Assembly: GCA_033782935.1 (NCBI GenBank)
Contig: JAWQEG010000726.1
Span: 659,001-723,000, forward strand
Length of the DNA: 64,000 nucleotides
Source of the DNA: Petrolisthes cinctipes
Lineage: Eukaryota; Arthropoda; Malacostraca; Decapoda; Porcellanidae
Direction of reading: 5' to 3'
The notes under the pieces are model-generated. The model ran no database searches, was not told the DNA's origin, and was given only the letters and a program-made list of their open reading frames with translations. The translations under genes and the position numbers were made by a program. Below are positions 36,673-50,962 of the stretch, one piece after another (the first letter of the stretch is position 1; each line of letters starts with the position of its first letter).

Positions 36673-38539
36673 AGCAATTACATATCCCGAGAAATTCCAT
36701 CGCAAATTCCAGAGCAAGTTGAAAAAATTATTTCAAACTGAAAATGTGTATCGTAGCCTAGACATTACAGAAACATGAGAAATGGCTTCAAACATTAATT
36801 TCCTTATACTGTATTCTACTTCTCACAAATAGTGAAAAGTCAGGACAGGTCTCACACCTATAATATATACTTTTAGGGTAAGTGAAGGTCTAGTGGGTTA
36901 GAGATAATGGTAATAATGCACAACTTGCCTGTATTGTTTCATTGTTATCAAAGAGTATAAAGCTCTTGGAAGTTACCAGAAATTGTTTCCACTCATGCCA
37001 TGCCACTACCTCCTAAAGGGTTGGTTGCCGTTCCTTCAAATGAAGTGGTTAAAGTAGCACAATTCCCCAGTGGGGCAATATAACCATGCTGGTTACCTTT
37101 GCCTTTACCAAAAAATTATATTTTATGACTACTATTTGCTTACTCATTACAATGCCTCCCGTCAAAAACAGTACTTAGTAAATCAAAGAAGAAACAGTTT
37201 CATATTTTTAGTATGCAAAAAGAAAAGATTCTTAAAATAGACTAGTTTTATCTAGACAAGTTGGACACAAAAGTCTGCCTACTTTTACTTGGTTATGCCT
37301 ACACATTACAATTTGCATGTCAAGCTTAATATATCATATCTCTAGGGTTCAGTTAGACCTTAAATAACTTTAAAGGTCTATTCAAGTGCAGTATAACATT
37401 TCCACTCTGTAATGTAGTCCCAAGCCAAGCACTACATACTGAGTACAATGGCCATTCAGGTCTAAGAAAAAAAGAAAAAACACTAATCAGGTTATCACAC
37501 ACAAGCCAGGTTTGCAACAATTAATACTAAAATGGTTTATCGATGGGTATGTACTGTAGTTAAACAATAATAGTGTTATGTGTTTTCATGCCTTTGCTAC
37601 CATACCTTTGGCTTATCAAAGGTATTCATTGATTAAAAATTGACTGTAGCTGCTTTGTATAAATACAGCATACATATATCAATCCAATGTGTATTTTTGC
37701 AGTTTATAATGGACTATAGACCAATTCACAGCAAGTATAACTTTACAAGGAAAAGATTGCATATTATCATGAAAACACTATCATTATCTCCCTAAATTCA
37801 TACAATGAATTTTTATTACTGACACCCAGCTCATTCCCCTAAATTGCCAAACTGTGTTGGCCAAGCTCTAAAGAGGTTATCACTTTACCCTTACATGTCT
37901 ATTGCTCTCTCCATCAATCCCCATTCCCCTATTCATCCTCTCTTCAGCTACAGTGCTCCATACCATCTGCAAGTACAGCCATGGCTGGAAGTCCATGAGC
38001 ATGGGGTGGTGCAAAGCCACAGCCGATACTGGACAGAGTTGGACAAGATAAGTTACCACATCCCTCTGACTGTGGTAGCTCGCAGCTCAACGAAACGTTA
38101 GTAATGTTGTTTTGGCACATTTTTTCTTCTTAGAATTACAAGAGATAGCTGTACCCCCTGCTCATGGACTTTCAGCCATGGCTGTACATTCTCCCCACTC
38201 TATGACTTCCTACAGTGTTTCAGATACCCAAACACTCATCATTCCTTACAGAATATATGCTCAAATCCTCTTGCAATGTTCTCAGAAATTACAGTCCTCA
38301 TAAAAGAAAAATTACTCGCTTTCTGGTTTGAATATGGTTGATATGTAGATGATATACATATCATCTACATTTACAACAATTGTTGATTGGGTAATAAAAC
38401 CCTACAGAAAAGAATGACCACAAGTATAGAGGAGTCACAATAATATTTGTTGAAATAAGTTTTTCACTGTAAATGCATTCTTTGATGAACTAATTTCTGG
38501 AATTGATTGTGTAATTTTATGCTGCCACCAAGGACAGGT
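36673..38539 (-). other. intron, nothing recognised
   Basis: AT-rich sequence upstream of the protease exon. I looked for an exon that would extend the protease towards a start and found none I can support. Confidence 0.45.
38344..38369. other. perfect 26-base palindrome
   Basis: tgtagatgatat and its reverse complement are separated by two bases. It is too short to assign a role. Confidence 0.7.
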
Positions 38540-38610
38540 CGATTTCTGAGGAGCATTAATACCCGAGATTTGAACGCCCGTCATCATAGCCATGAGGTTA
38601 TCACCACTCA
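38540..38610 (-). mobile_element. tRNA-derived SINE head
   Basis: On the minus strand, a tRNA-like A box (gagtggtgataacc) precedes a B box (gcgttcaaatctc) by about 30 bases, the layout of a pol III promoter. The tail was not delimited. It is probably a decayed SINE. Confidence 0.45.
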
Positions 38611-39013
38611 GGACAATCTACTTGTACTTGTATTTCTGCCTTGATCATGGGATTGGATATTTTTTGTACACCAGTAGTCTGACTAGACTCCAAGAATGTA
38701 CTGAACCCATCCATGCTAAGGTAACTGAACATCACACACAATAGAGATCTCAACAAATGTAGATGAAGGGGACTGACCCCAATAGATTGAGGCAGGTTTT
38801 CCACTGTAAATGCATTCTGTGATACACTCATCCTCCAGTGCACATGGTGTATCCGAGTACATCACACAATGCAATGGCTTAATGCAATGTGCTAAACAAT
38901 ATCTGTACAGACAATACAGCACAAAACAGGACACAAAGAGAAAACGAAAAGACCGCTAGCTTTGCTGCTGTCATGTACTATCAAGAATCTAGTCATGTCC
39001 ACCCAGGCAACTA

Positions 39014-40384
39014 CAGTAGGTTCTCCTATTGAGCGTGTTCTCAATGAGCGATTCACTTCATGCGCAATGAACCCCAAATCAGTCCCATTTATTATCTTAT
39101 GCGCGATCATTTCCAAAGACGGTGTTTTTGTGGCCAAGAGTGGCCCAAATCTGCAGCCGTTCCCTTAAGAGCATCTAAATCCGGTTTCTGCATGACACTA
39201 GCCACTCCCTTTGTCCCCTAAACCCATGCTACAAGCCTACAATCAGCCACTCTCAGACACCACACACGTACACTTCTCCACACACACACATACAGTTCTC
39301 CACACACACACACGTACACTTCTCCACATACACACACTCTGTCACTCTATAAATATACTGTATCACTTTAATGATCATTACACAGTCGTTAGACGTTAAG
39401 TCCATGTAACAAACAAAATAAATGCTCTCCCCAGCTGGCTCCTCCCTCTTAGTCAGTCTACCGCTCCCTCAAGTCCTGTGTAGCCCCCTCTCCATTGTTG
39501 CAGACTTGTTGCCCCCAACCCTACACCCTACCAACCAACAACTGCCCACGTGATTGTGGTGATGTTTCGGGGATAGCCTTTTCAACGGAACCCATGTTTT
39601 CTTTCTTTGTGTTGCTGATTGCTTCATTCTAGTTTTCCCTTATGTTTTCTCTTATTTTCCACATATTATATAACATTTCTTTGATCTTTTCAATCTCTTC
39701 TTGGATGTCAAATTCAAATAAAATACTTCCTAGGCTAGAGTCAGAGTTACTACAATCAATCCCTAATTTCTAGCCCAGGCCTTTACAGTGGTACCATCGC
39801 CATGGTTGTATATAGCCCATGCTGGCTATTATGTGGACTGTAAGGAGTTATGGTGTTTCTGTTCTCGACTGGCCAACAGCTAAGTTGTGCAATAACCCAG
39901 CAATCATTTTGATGGAGAGGTATCTCGCTATCTTCATTATGTGTTCAGTTGTGTCCGCCCTTGACTTTGAAGGGCTTAAGGACGAAGCGAATGAGATCAA
40001 CATTGAATGCAGTGCTAGTGGGAGTGGTGATGTGGTGGCAGGCAAGGGTAGTGGTGGTGTGGTGGTGAGGTGGTGAGGTGGCGGGTGAGGGCAGTGGCGC
40101 AACTACCGTGAAACCCCATCACACACTTCTAGCGTGCTTTTGTACTGCTATTTCTTTGGTAACAACTTATACTCATTGCTACTGTGACTCCTAATCAAAT
40201 CACAATTACCAGATACTGTATTGTACCCTGCATATTGGCGTATAAGATCTCTGTAAATTGTCAGTGTGAGGCAGTTGCCCCCATAAGTAATTTTTCCCAT
40301 AGAAACATGTATTCAGACGAAGTGTTTTCCCTATGAGCGAGCGCCTTTGTCACCCAAATAGGCGCGCAATATGCGAACCTACTG
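39014..40384. mobile_element. pogo/Tigger-like DNA transposon, non-autonomous, ~1.37 kb
   Basis: The left end cagtaggttctcctattgag and the right end (inverse of cgcgcaatatgcgaacctactg) form inverted repeats flanked by TA. Codon-like stretches inside are decayed. A short cacaca-rich tract lies near 39280-39325. No intact transposase was seen. Confidence 0.75.
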
Positions 40385-41276
40385 TACTCATAATGAATAG
40401 TATTACTATTATCAGTACAGTAATCATACTGAATAAGTGCTAGCCATGTAAGAACCCATATCCATTTATGAATATTCAACTTGAGAAGTCCTCCCATACT
40501 TGTCTGCCAACCTACAGAGCTTGGCGTCTTCCAACCTTCATAGCATATTACATTATTTTGTATTTTAAACCATCCAATATATAAAGTGGTAAGAAACCTA
40601 TTAGGTGACTGTTGTATTTCCTATCTATACAGTGCTCTCATCCTTCTTCCAATAATAATAATAAAAAAGTTCTAATACAGCACACGAGGAACAGGAAGAA
40701 AACAAGAAAAACCAGTATCTTCAATATAATTTCATTAAGGATGATACTCTCTGAAATATATAATAAGACAAGCTTTTAGCTTTGCCCCATGCTTTTATTT
40801 CAAAGTATTATTATAAATCTTTTATTTATCCATTCACAAAAGTTATAACAATGTCACTTACAATACTTAGCATCATGTAACAGTACAGCATATACTGTAA
40901 TCAAATATCATTATCAAAGTTCTTCCAACAGCTACTGTTTCAACAACTACTTCCAGTCAATATCAGAGAAACTATCCAATGAAGTTAAACTTCTTATCAG
41001 GAACAGCTAATCAAAATGTACAAATGAAGTAAGTGCAATTTCGATTTGTAGTCACATGTATATTCCAATGACAAAACTTCAGTGCAGCATATATTTGAAT
41101 CATTTTTGTTCGTATACTTCATATACCACCTTGTTAAGTAACAAGTTTCTGTACATTGTACAATATATCTCAAGACTAGCCGAGACACTTCCTAAATTTG
41201 ACAATACCCTCCACAAAAGGTAATAAGCAAATCCTTGATAAAAATCTGTGTATAGGTGAAGACTTGTATAGGTATA

Positions 41277-42095
41277 CAGGCAGTCCCCTACTTAGAATTA
41301 TTCAATTTATGAATAATCTACATACAAAATATAAATAAATACTGTTAACTAAATATAATAACTTTCAAGTTAAATAAATAAGAAATTGTGATTAACAGAT
41401 TCAATCATGTCCCAAATATAACTGTGGTTTGCAATAGCTGGCAACAATGTAGGAGCACCCTGTCATACCCAGCATTACTTTTGGCAGCACAGACAGTGAC
41501 ATCAATGGTAATTTTCATCATTTAATGCTCAATATTTCCCCAACATGACTCAGAAACAAGGAAGTAGTAAGAGTGGTAGTGGTAGGAATAGAAACTGCAT
41601 GCAATTACTAGGGATATATAGTGTTGTAGCATGTGCCTTTGCAATGAACCTCTCAACTTTACGAACAATTTTAAAGGACAAAGAATGTATACTTGAGCAC
41701 AAAAAGCAAGCTTTACCTAGACTCGTGAATGAATAGGAATCATGGTAAATTGTTCTAAAAGTTGAATAGCATGGTATTGGGTAACCACACCGGGTGGTGC
41801 TGGCAGGAGGCAACGTTAATACCAAGTTGGTGATGCAATGTAAGGACTAAATTTTTTCCTACACTATATAGTACTGTACAGTACAGTATACATACTGTTT
41901 ATCAGTCTTTGAAATTGTGCTCATTTTTATTAACCATACACGCATGAAAACTGGTGCTACTGTGACTGATTGAAGCCTTAAGTGGAGGGGTTCAACTTAG
42001 TGAATTATATCAGAAATGTGTCTGCAAAAGTCAAGCTGGACTTAAGAAAAAGTTCAACATTCAGGAACCAATTTTCCTAAGTTGGGGCCTGCCTG
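41277..42095. mobile_element. pogo/Tigger DNA transposon with transposase remnant, ~0.82 kb
   Basis: The ends cagg-cagtcccctactta and taagttggggcctgcctg are inverted copies flanked by TA. On the plus strand at 41545-41736 a remnant reads MTQKQGSSKSGSGRNRN, then STLRTILKDKECIL. This matches the CENP-B-type helix-turn-helix start of Tigger transposases with its middle lost. It is non-functional: the DDE catalytic domain is absent. Confidence 0.8.
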
Positions 42096-43624
42096 TACTA
42101 TCCAACAGGATGATTTCAGATAATTACCAAATGTAATTTCTATTGTTACAAAGACTTAACATGAGCCGACTTCAGAAGTCACATGTTTTAGCAATGTAAC
42201 AATATAAGGTACGTGTGATAACTGATTGGTCTACCTGTCGTATGTTACTTGAAATGTCCTCAGTGCAAAAGAGGTCGCCTTATGTATACATACGCTATCC
42301 ATTTCCTAACAGTTTAAAATCCTGAAAGAAATCAATTTTTTTTATACAACAGCTTATACACAAAATACATCATGTGTCAAGAGACCTCCATCCAAAAATA
42401 GTGCTACTTATACAAACTTAATACAGTACAATGGTGAATTGACCAATATTCCATGGCAGATCAGTAACATTTAGTCTTGGTCTTTATATTCATAAAGGCT
42501 TCAAGAAACGCACGCTTCTTGATTGGTGAAATGCTTCACAATAATATCACAGCCGAAGAGTAAAGCCCAAGTAAAGAAAAATTGTAAATGAAGAAAAAAA
42601 ATGTAGATACAAATCATATTAACAGATAGTCTACTGCAATGTATGTATAGGGGATGAGACAAACCAATACAATTTAAATTCTTTTTAGTGCCAGACGATT
42701 GCAGTCATACAGCACCATATCACAATTAGAGATCATAAACAAGACACAACCATACTCAATGTACTGCATCCAGGCAAGACTATACAAGAAAGCTCTGTCT
42801 TGCTAGGTCTCATCAGCAACTGGCAACAAAACTCCCAAGGCTAATTTTCCCTCAAGTCAAATTGAGTAACTTCACAAAGTAACACATTTTGTATTCAGGC
42901 ATCAGCATTCGCCTCAAACAGAAACAAATGAAACCATTGATGGTATATATAATGGACACCAACTTGGGCACACATATAGACTACCTCACAATAACTAGTA
43001 TGATTTGATTAGGGTACCTAGCCCAGAAATCAATCAAGAGGCCAGCAGATGTGATAAAATGGTGCTGGTCCCTAAACCTTCCCAAGCAGGGTAACTTGTT
43101 CATATTTATTCACACAGCATGGTGTGTATGCTTAGTTACATTTGTCACACACTGTGATAACCATTTAAAATCAAATATTCATCAAGACTGCTTCTGCTCT
43201 AAGGGCAATATATAAGCCTTAGCCATTGCACAAAACTGCATTGGGTCAGGCCAGTTCTATGAAATCCATCGATATAAACACTCATTGACAGTTTTAAGAG
43301 TATTCACTAATGGTGGTTTCATTCATTGGACAAAGAAGTCAACAAGGAACCCATCCCTGGAAAAAAAGGAAATGGGGTTTATATGATGAGGAACATAAGG
43401 AGGTAAATGCCTCAAAGGTACTGGGTACCTCAGGAATCCATTCTCATCGATAGTTCCTTCAATCAGAGAACTCTATCAGATTACTCTATTTTCAAAGTGA
43501 TATTGAAACAGGATGCATTACAACACACTCTGTGTATTTCCTCTAACACAATGTCAATACTAAGTGACTTTCAAATGAACTACCACAAACACCTATACTG
43601 AGGTACTATCTCTCATTCCTATCT
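42096..43624 (-). other. intron, nothing recognised
   Basis: AT-rich sequence between the Tigger element and the ZF3 exon, with no supported feature. If the protease has its own 5' exons, they could lie anywhere in 36533-43624. Confidence 0.5.
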
Positions 43625-43837
43625 TCAACTACCAAAGAGATCCGAGTGGACTCTCTTGATGTGGCAGTCCAAATGATCCCTACATGATGCCCGGAAGTGG
43701 CACACAGAGCATGGATAAGACCATTCACCAGTATGGGTTAGCATGTGACGATTCAAGTAATATTCTGACCTGAACCTGTCTTGCCCACAGTAGGAGCATT
43801 TAAGCATCAGACCCTCAAAGGTGTCCACAGATCCAAA
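43625..43837 (-). CDS. lola-like: alternative terminal zinc-finger exon ZF3 (two fingers, subtype B)
   Basis: The acceptor cctgttttcag opens FGSVDTFEGLMLKCSYC in phase 0, 70 codons to the stop. The first finger has 13 residues between its second Cys and first His (helix S,Y,Y,R). The linker is THTGEWSYP rather than THTGEKPY. The second finger (CSVC) has C,D,H,C and ends HIKRVH. It is the shortest terminal exon. The Trp in the linker departs from the TGEKP rule and may weaken DNA binding. Confidence 0.75.
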   Translation of the reverse strand, partial: FGSVDTFEGLMLKCSYCGQDRFRSEYYLNRHMLTHTGEWSYPCSVCHFRASCRDHLDCHIKRVHSDLFGS

Positions 43838-44357
43838 CTGAAAACAGGAAAATCAATCGAGTAAGACCTCAACTATGCAACTGGCAAAAACTTAGTAAAC
43901 TAAAGTAAAAGCAACTCTTACTAAAATTTTATGCACTGAAAACCATAAAGCAAAAAGTATAAACAAGAATTAAAAGACGAGATTTGGAATACTAGTAACA
44001 TCATAAAGACATTACTAAGAGCAAATAATCACACCAATAGTTGTCTTTTAATGCCTTACTTTCCTCTGTTTTAAATACAGCAAGAGCAGTATACTCTTAC
44101 TCAGATTAGTACCATAAATGAGAAAATGTCAAAACCACGAGGAAATTTAAATTAATTTTTCATACCGTAGTTAGCAAAAAGTAGTTAATATTCCGAGTAC
44201 TGTATCTCACATATTAAAGGCAACCTTGTATGCTGAATTTCATTGATGCACACATTTCAGCATAAAATATAAAACTGAACAATTAATATGACACTTCTTG
44301 CATACAAACTACTCTTCCACTGTGTGATCCCTTTCATCCATTTGTTATAATACTTTC

Positions 44358-44603
<246 letters not shown>

Positions 44604-45386
44604 CTACAGAAAACAACAGAACAAGTGTCACTGGGGCTACACTCCAGTTCTTCTTCACCCCACCTTATGCCTCTCACTCTGCACCACCAACCCCTTCACA
44701 AAATAAAATATACATCATTTACGACGACATCTGATAATAATAAAACATATGGGAATGAGTCTCTGCTTTTACTATTCGATCATTATTATGCCAAATCTTT
44801 AGATATTGAGGTGTAGTGTTAAATTAGTAATCAGATAGTGTTGGGCACATTCTTACAATGTGACGAAGGACAATAACCTTTTGTGCTTATAATATATATA
44901 GCACATGCATGTCAAGTCTAGTAAACAGGTGTTATAGATTTAGCTGCACGTAAAATTTTAAATATATTCCGAGATCCTGATATCCAAACATTATAAAATT
45001 ACTATATCACTATGGAGCATCTATCAAAATAGACAAGAATCTATACACTGCCCCACACACAGACTTTACCCCTCCCACCTCATGGAGACTGTATTACGAC
45101 ATACAAATTCTTGTCATGTAACAAGATATACTGTATCCTTGTAATACAGGTATAGGAATTATTTTTTCATGTGTGTTGTGTAGCTGGGGTTGGCCCAATA
45201 ATATTCAACAAAAAGCAAACCTTAACAATCAGGAGACTGCCAATGCCTTGAAGCCAACACTGGAACTCCTTATATCAATGCTTCAACTCGCGTACTTAAT
45301 TCACATCTCAGATTTCTTTAGTCATTTTCCATAAGAAATCTATTAAGTACCACAACAGCATGCAAATCTTTCAGGACTTCCATTTT

Positions 45387-45668
45387 TTAAGGGGTTTCCA
45401 TTACTGTGGGAACCTTGTTAGATGGTGTAGCAAGTTCTTGATGTCTTCTGAGAATATGAGCTTTCACTGGCGTACTCTGTGTTGAAGAGTATGGACAATG
45501 TGGACACTTGAAGGGCTTTTCACCAGTATGAGTTCTGATGTGTCGCTTGAGGTCACTCATCTGCTTGAAAGTTGATCTGTTACAGTACGGACACGTGAAT
45601 ACTTGAGACGTCCAGCTTGGTCTGCCGTAGCTCCTCCCATAGACTCCCTCGATGACAACTCTTAACCC
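45387..45668 (-). CDS. lola-like: alternative terminal zinc-finger exon ZF1 (two fingers, subtype B)
   Basis: The exon opens after ttgtcctcctag in phase 0 with [13 protein letters not shown] and runs 93 codons to TAA. The first finger, CPYC then His after 13 residues, carries helix residues -1/2/3/6 = Q,S,D,R. The second (CPHC) has Q,T,P,A and ends HILRRH. It lacks the Val-Gly leader and the shared C-rich acceptor of the left-hand exons. It has no long ATG-started frame. It is the nearest terminal exon to the shared exons. Confidence 0.75.
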   Translation of the reverse strand, partial: GLRVVIEGVYGRSYGRPSWTSQVFTCPYCNRSTFKQMSDLKRHIRTHTGEKPFKCPHCPYSSTQSTPVKAHILRRHQELATPSNKVPTVMETP

Positions 45669-48600
45669 CTAGGAGGACAAAACCCTGAATTATCCCGAGA
45701 CGAGGCGCAAAGCTAAACATACAAGATTTCATGATATTCAAAGTGTTAAAGTGCATACACACAAAGCATGAAACACTCCTCACACATTGAAAAGGTTCCC
45801 AAAATATAAGGTTTTCAATATAGAATTTTGTAGTTGCACAATGCTAGTCAATATAAACAGAACAAATGTTTTCTTTTCAGGCATATTAGACAGTTTCCAA
45901 TACTTTAGAGAAATGTCAGTATGTTCTGTTCTTTTCTTGTACCCGTACCATTATTTACATAATGCACAATACTATCTTTGTAACGTGTATATAAACTAAC
46001 ATCATTTTCCAAGTACCATAGTACTGTATGAACAGAAAAACTTTTAGAGAAATATCCAATATATAAATGAATATTTAGCTTGTCTTACTAAACTATTCTA
46101 ATAGGACGACTGTATACAGTAATATATTCACAACAGTAATTAACTTTTAAAGAGAGGTATGGTTATATGCAATAACTGTATTAATAATAGATCAATAAAA
46201 TTACAATATAATACCTCAAATAACCCAAAACTGTATAAAGTTCCAAGAATGATGAGACATTCACCCGTGTGTTGGATACTAGGTAGTGTACTGTATGTGG
46301 AAAAAACGTACAGTATATGATGCACTGGAAACCATTGCATTGTTAATGCTATAGGTTTTTATAAATGTTGTAGATATATATTTAGAAGTTTAGAACTATT
46401 CTTGCATTTACTAACCCGCTACAAGTTTCACCCACGAGGAAATCCCAAGCTGCCACTGTAATTTCCCACTTTCTTTTCCTTTTACAGTTAAATATAGTGT
46501 CATAAAGAGATTATTTCACAATAAAATTCCAGTTTCATTTGCTTCACAACAGTGCAAAAGCACTTTCATCTTCCCTGAATAATATGCATTGCACATTACC
46601 TTTCATTATTTCATCCACGCAACAAATACAGACATATATCATTTGCCAAAAATTTAGTAAATATACTTATGAATTCATCACATCGTTAATGTTTCTGGTA
46701 TACAAAATCTTCCCACCAGTAGCTTATAGCTACAGTTTAATTATCAATGTTACCATACCTGCCTGACATTTGTGTTGCCAATCAACAAAGACTATTAGAC
46801 CAAACAACCAGTAACACTGTACAAGTGTACTAATTTGAACGAAAGTACGACCTCCTCTACTACTTCCCTTACTATACGTGGATCTTGAAATATCTGTCTG
46901 ATGATGAACAAACAAGAGACTGATGCCTTTATTTTTAAATGTAAAGACATCCTAGTCTACTGCTATGTTTTCACCAGACTGACTATGAAGATATACATAG
47001 AAATGAAAGTAGCACAGTTAACTCAAAACTTGGACGATAATATCGTACAGACTTAATGACCTGTTACACATCTCTATATCCATAAAAAAAATAAAAAAAA
47101 AATAAATAAAAAAAATTCCATATCCCATTTCTTTTAAAGCTGTGTTATAATATGAGTGTGTCTTGCCTCACACAGACGAATGATCCTGAACAGCATTCCT
47201 GCCTTGAACATACCGTATTCATTTTACAAACTAATCGTTCAGAAAGATATAATATCTCACCTACTTAAAGACACAAAATAGCTGCCACATTCTAATAGTG
47301 GTATAATATCAAAAGGTCACTGCACTCATCACATAACAAAAGGTTTTTAAAAGCTGCCATAACCCATCTGATTCCATGAAAAACCAAGCAGAATTCCACT
47401 ACAATTATGAAAATTAATAACTGTCAAAAGCTTGCTGCATATAGATAATATAAATGTAGATATATAATAGCATATACTGTATGTCGAACATGTAACACCA
47501 CCTGTCAGCACACCATCATCACATCCGCTGCTGCAGCCGAAATATCTTGTCCTCTTAATGTAGTACAGTACAATACTTCTATTTCAGTAACAGCAGCAAC
47601 AAAGATAGACATGGCTGATACAGCAGACTAGTGCTTCAATTTCCAATTATACTTTTTGTTACCCATCTGTCAAATACAGCATGGAAATAATTATCTATTA
47701 TTCTAAACTCTGGTAGAAGTTAGCAGCTTTAATAGTCTAATAATAACTTATTCAATTACTTCAAACATTAGCAAAAATAGTAGTCACTCAATACTAATAG
47801 TGTACAGTATAAAATAATGAATGAACATTCTTTTCACAATAATAATTAGCCTTAGTCTGCTATATAACCCTAAATCTCTACAGAAAACATGCAGAACTTA
47901 TATGCTAAAAATAAACTGTAGACAATTCCTTCTGATTTTAACTTTGAGATGAGAATTTAGCAAAATTCTAAATCATTAGCATAACACCTAGTAAACCTTT
48001 CAAACTCGGTGAAAGTTAGAGTATAAACCACTGGAAGGAAATATATTCCAAAGAGCAATGAAGAAAGTGCTATTGTGCACTATAAATTACACAAAAAACA
48101 CACAGAATGAGCACTGAGCAACATTTCATGTTACTGTAGTTACTTTAAATTAACAATTCCACCTCAATCAACTTGAACGACCGCTAACATCTCATTTTGT
48201 CCCATATCAGAGTAGAGTATTAAGCCATATCTGTACCATGTTCTATTTCTCATAAAGTTACTGTCATTCAAAATCAACTTTTAATAACTGATTACTCGTA
48301 AAATCAACTTTTAATGTTTTGGTTGCACCAAGAGTAAACTTTCAACTTACATTGAGAACATTTATGAATTCAATGTATCAATAATAATCTATGCCACACA
48401 AACACATAATAAAAGGGCACTGAATGATAACTCTGAGGTAACAGCAAATATTTGTATTCTATCATTCTTCTTTAATTAAGTTTAACCTCACTACAGTTTC
48501 ACATACTGTCAGTCAGTTATTGACTCAGCAATTTTCTTTCTCTTATTTACAGTCTTGAGTGGCAAGTGGACTGATCCACATCATAACTAGTTTGTGGTAA

Positions 48601-49861
48601 TCTTACAGTACTGAAAGGCAGTCAAGGCTACACCGAGGTTAAACCAAGGCTAACTGGCTAGTTCCGTAGCCTGTGGGTGACACAAGGTTATCTCCACAAG
48701 AGTCTAGCTACAAATCACCCTTGAAAATTCAATTGGCATGCTTACCAGCTATTTCATTTAGTGCAGTTTACCCAAGAGTATTGAGAGTCCAGGCTTACAA
48801 CACCACACAATAGAAATGGGCACTTTTCTGAGTTCCATCTGCATTAAAGGTAAAATGTGCAAAACTGAAACACGCATAAAATGGGAGTTGAGCTGACAAT
48901 ACATACTTAACGTTTACAAATTCCTAAGACAAGTTAGGAAATTACTTAACTTCTCTCAACATATTAAATTCATTGGTTTACCAAAAAATTGCAGAGGGTA
49001 AACCCTATTGTTTTCAAAATACTTATCTTCAAATGTCTGTTAATCTTTTAATGTATTCTGGTGAGCTCACAACCTAGTTCATATTCCAGAACAAGGTCCT
49101 GGATCAAGGCACATATTTGAGTAACAAATGAAAACCAGTACTGTAGAAAGATACATTATTCCGAGGCTTGATCAATTTTCTAACAATGTACGGTAGCAAT
49201 GAAGCTCACGTGCTCTGGGTAGGAGAGAATTAGTTGGTGTACAATAAAAATCCTTATAGGATTCAATCAGAAGGAAATGTCTACCAATAATACATAAACA
49301 TCAGAAAAGGAGCCACTGTGAAAATTCCCATACTGTTTGTTCTTTACCTGATAGGTATTACAGATTTTCACAGTTCAACATACTGTTTACTATATATAAA
49401 TAAATGTACCTTATAGCCTTATAAAACATTCTGTACATTGTTTATAGTCATATATATGCAGTTTTTTAAGCTTTTTCCAAAGAAAATGCAATTTTAGCAA
49501 TAAATATCCTAAATACAATCCATAGGATTAGTAACGAATAAAAAAAGATGGTTAAAAAAATATCAAATTGTATAGGACAGTACTGGTTTTTAATACAGTA
49601 GTCTTTAAGAAACTTTACAGCCCTTTACCACATAACACCTCAATGATTTTGGTACCTAGAATTAGTGGAATGCTTGTGTTATTCTCGTCCCATCCCATCC
49701 AGTAGCTTAGCATTACTAGTTGTTTTCAAAGAATAAAATTTAATGTCATAACAGGATTAGCCTAGTACTTGCCCTGGGCTTCAATCCAAAAACTGATTAC
49801 TGCTTATTCAGGAACTGGTTGTAATGTCAACTTAGAAAACTAGTTCTAAACTACATATATG
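45669..49861 (-). other. large intron, gene-poor part
   Basis: AT-rich intron sequence between the first zinc-finger terminal exon and the Tigger-like element. A-rich low-complexity sequence lies at about 47085-47115. I see no exon, RNA gene or mobile element here. Confidence 0.5.
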
Positions 49862-50830
49862 CAGTAAAAGTTCTGTAATCCGAATTGCAAGGGATCAAAG
49901 GGTATTTGGATTGTCAAATTTTTCAGACTATTGGATGGTACCCACCAGAAAATGAACAATGCTATAATGTCATACACTAGATCCTCGCATTTGGCGCTTA
50001 CATACCTTACGTATGTAAATACTAATTCTCAATTGTCGTATGTACAGTATGTCATTCTCTCTCTAGTGACTTAAAATAATAATTCTAAACTTGTGCCAAA
50101 AGTATGGAAAATGTATGTTTTGAGAGATTGTTCATTCTAAAAGGGTTAGACATAAGTGTGAGAGTAGTGACCGAGGAGTGAGGGTGATGGTTTGATAAGT
50201 TCAGTTATCACCAATAATCCATGTTTTCTACTCATACAAACACATTTCCTTAATTTATGTTCATTATTCTTGGTCATTTTCTCTTACAATTACTTCCACT
50301 TTTCACTACATCATATGTCTGTACCAGGATATGTGCTAAAAGGATGAAATATGCCTGTTTTGAGAAGTTGTTCACTATAAACGGGTTAGGCTTAGTGTGA
50401 GGGTGATGGAGTGACAAGTTCAGTTATCAACAAAACTGAGTTTCTATTCGTGTACACACATTCTTTAGTTTGTATTAATTATTCTTCGTCAGTTTCTCTT
50501 AAAATCACTTCCACTTTTCACCATATCAATTGTCTGTATGTGTATAATCCGAACATACAAATAAAGAGACATTTTGTGTAAAAATCCTTACCTCCCTCCA
50601 CCACTCCGTCACTCACCTCACCTGCCCTTGCCTCCCTTTGATTTCAGTTAAATAGAGCTTGTACTGTACTATTGTGGAAGGGAAGAGACACTCTATGTCC
50701 AGATAAATGCCAGTGCAGGAAAACCCAATAAACTATTTTTCTTCAATTTTTGGATTTTTTTGCCAGCTACATAATAAATTCGGACTATTGTATTGGTATT
50801 TTCGGTTTGCCGGCATTCGGACTTTTACTA
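49862..50830. mobile_element. pogo/Tigger-like element, decayed, with internal duplication
   Basis: The left end cagtaaaagttctgtaatccgaat is mirrored at the right by cattcggacttttacta. Inside, a block of about 230 bp is repeated: 50095-50300 resembles 50325-50565 (both carry gttttgaga, ggttag, agtgtgag, gataagttcagttatca-like strings). There is no intact frame. The right end has lost the expected final G, so the boundary is approximate. Confidence 0.55.
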
Positions 50831-50962
50831 TACTATGCTGTCAGTTCAATACCAATTTATCATAAATATTATAATGAAATCATAACTAAAGGTAGCTCTT
50901 AGAATTTAGTCATCATACCTGAAGAAAAACTTGTATTCACACAGTTGAAATTCTGAGATACG

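Noticed and set aside
39848..40102. Pro-rich minus-strand frame as a 5' exon of the SUMO protease
   Set aside because: It lies inside a Tigger-like element and is low-complexity antisense of a GGT-repeat stretch; no donor links it to 36532.
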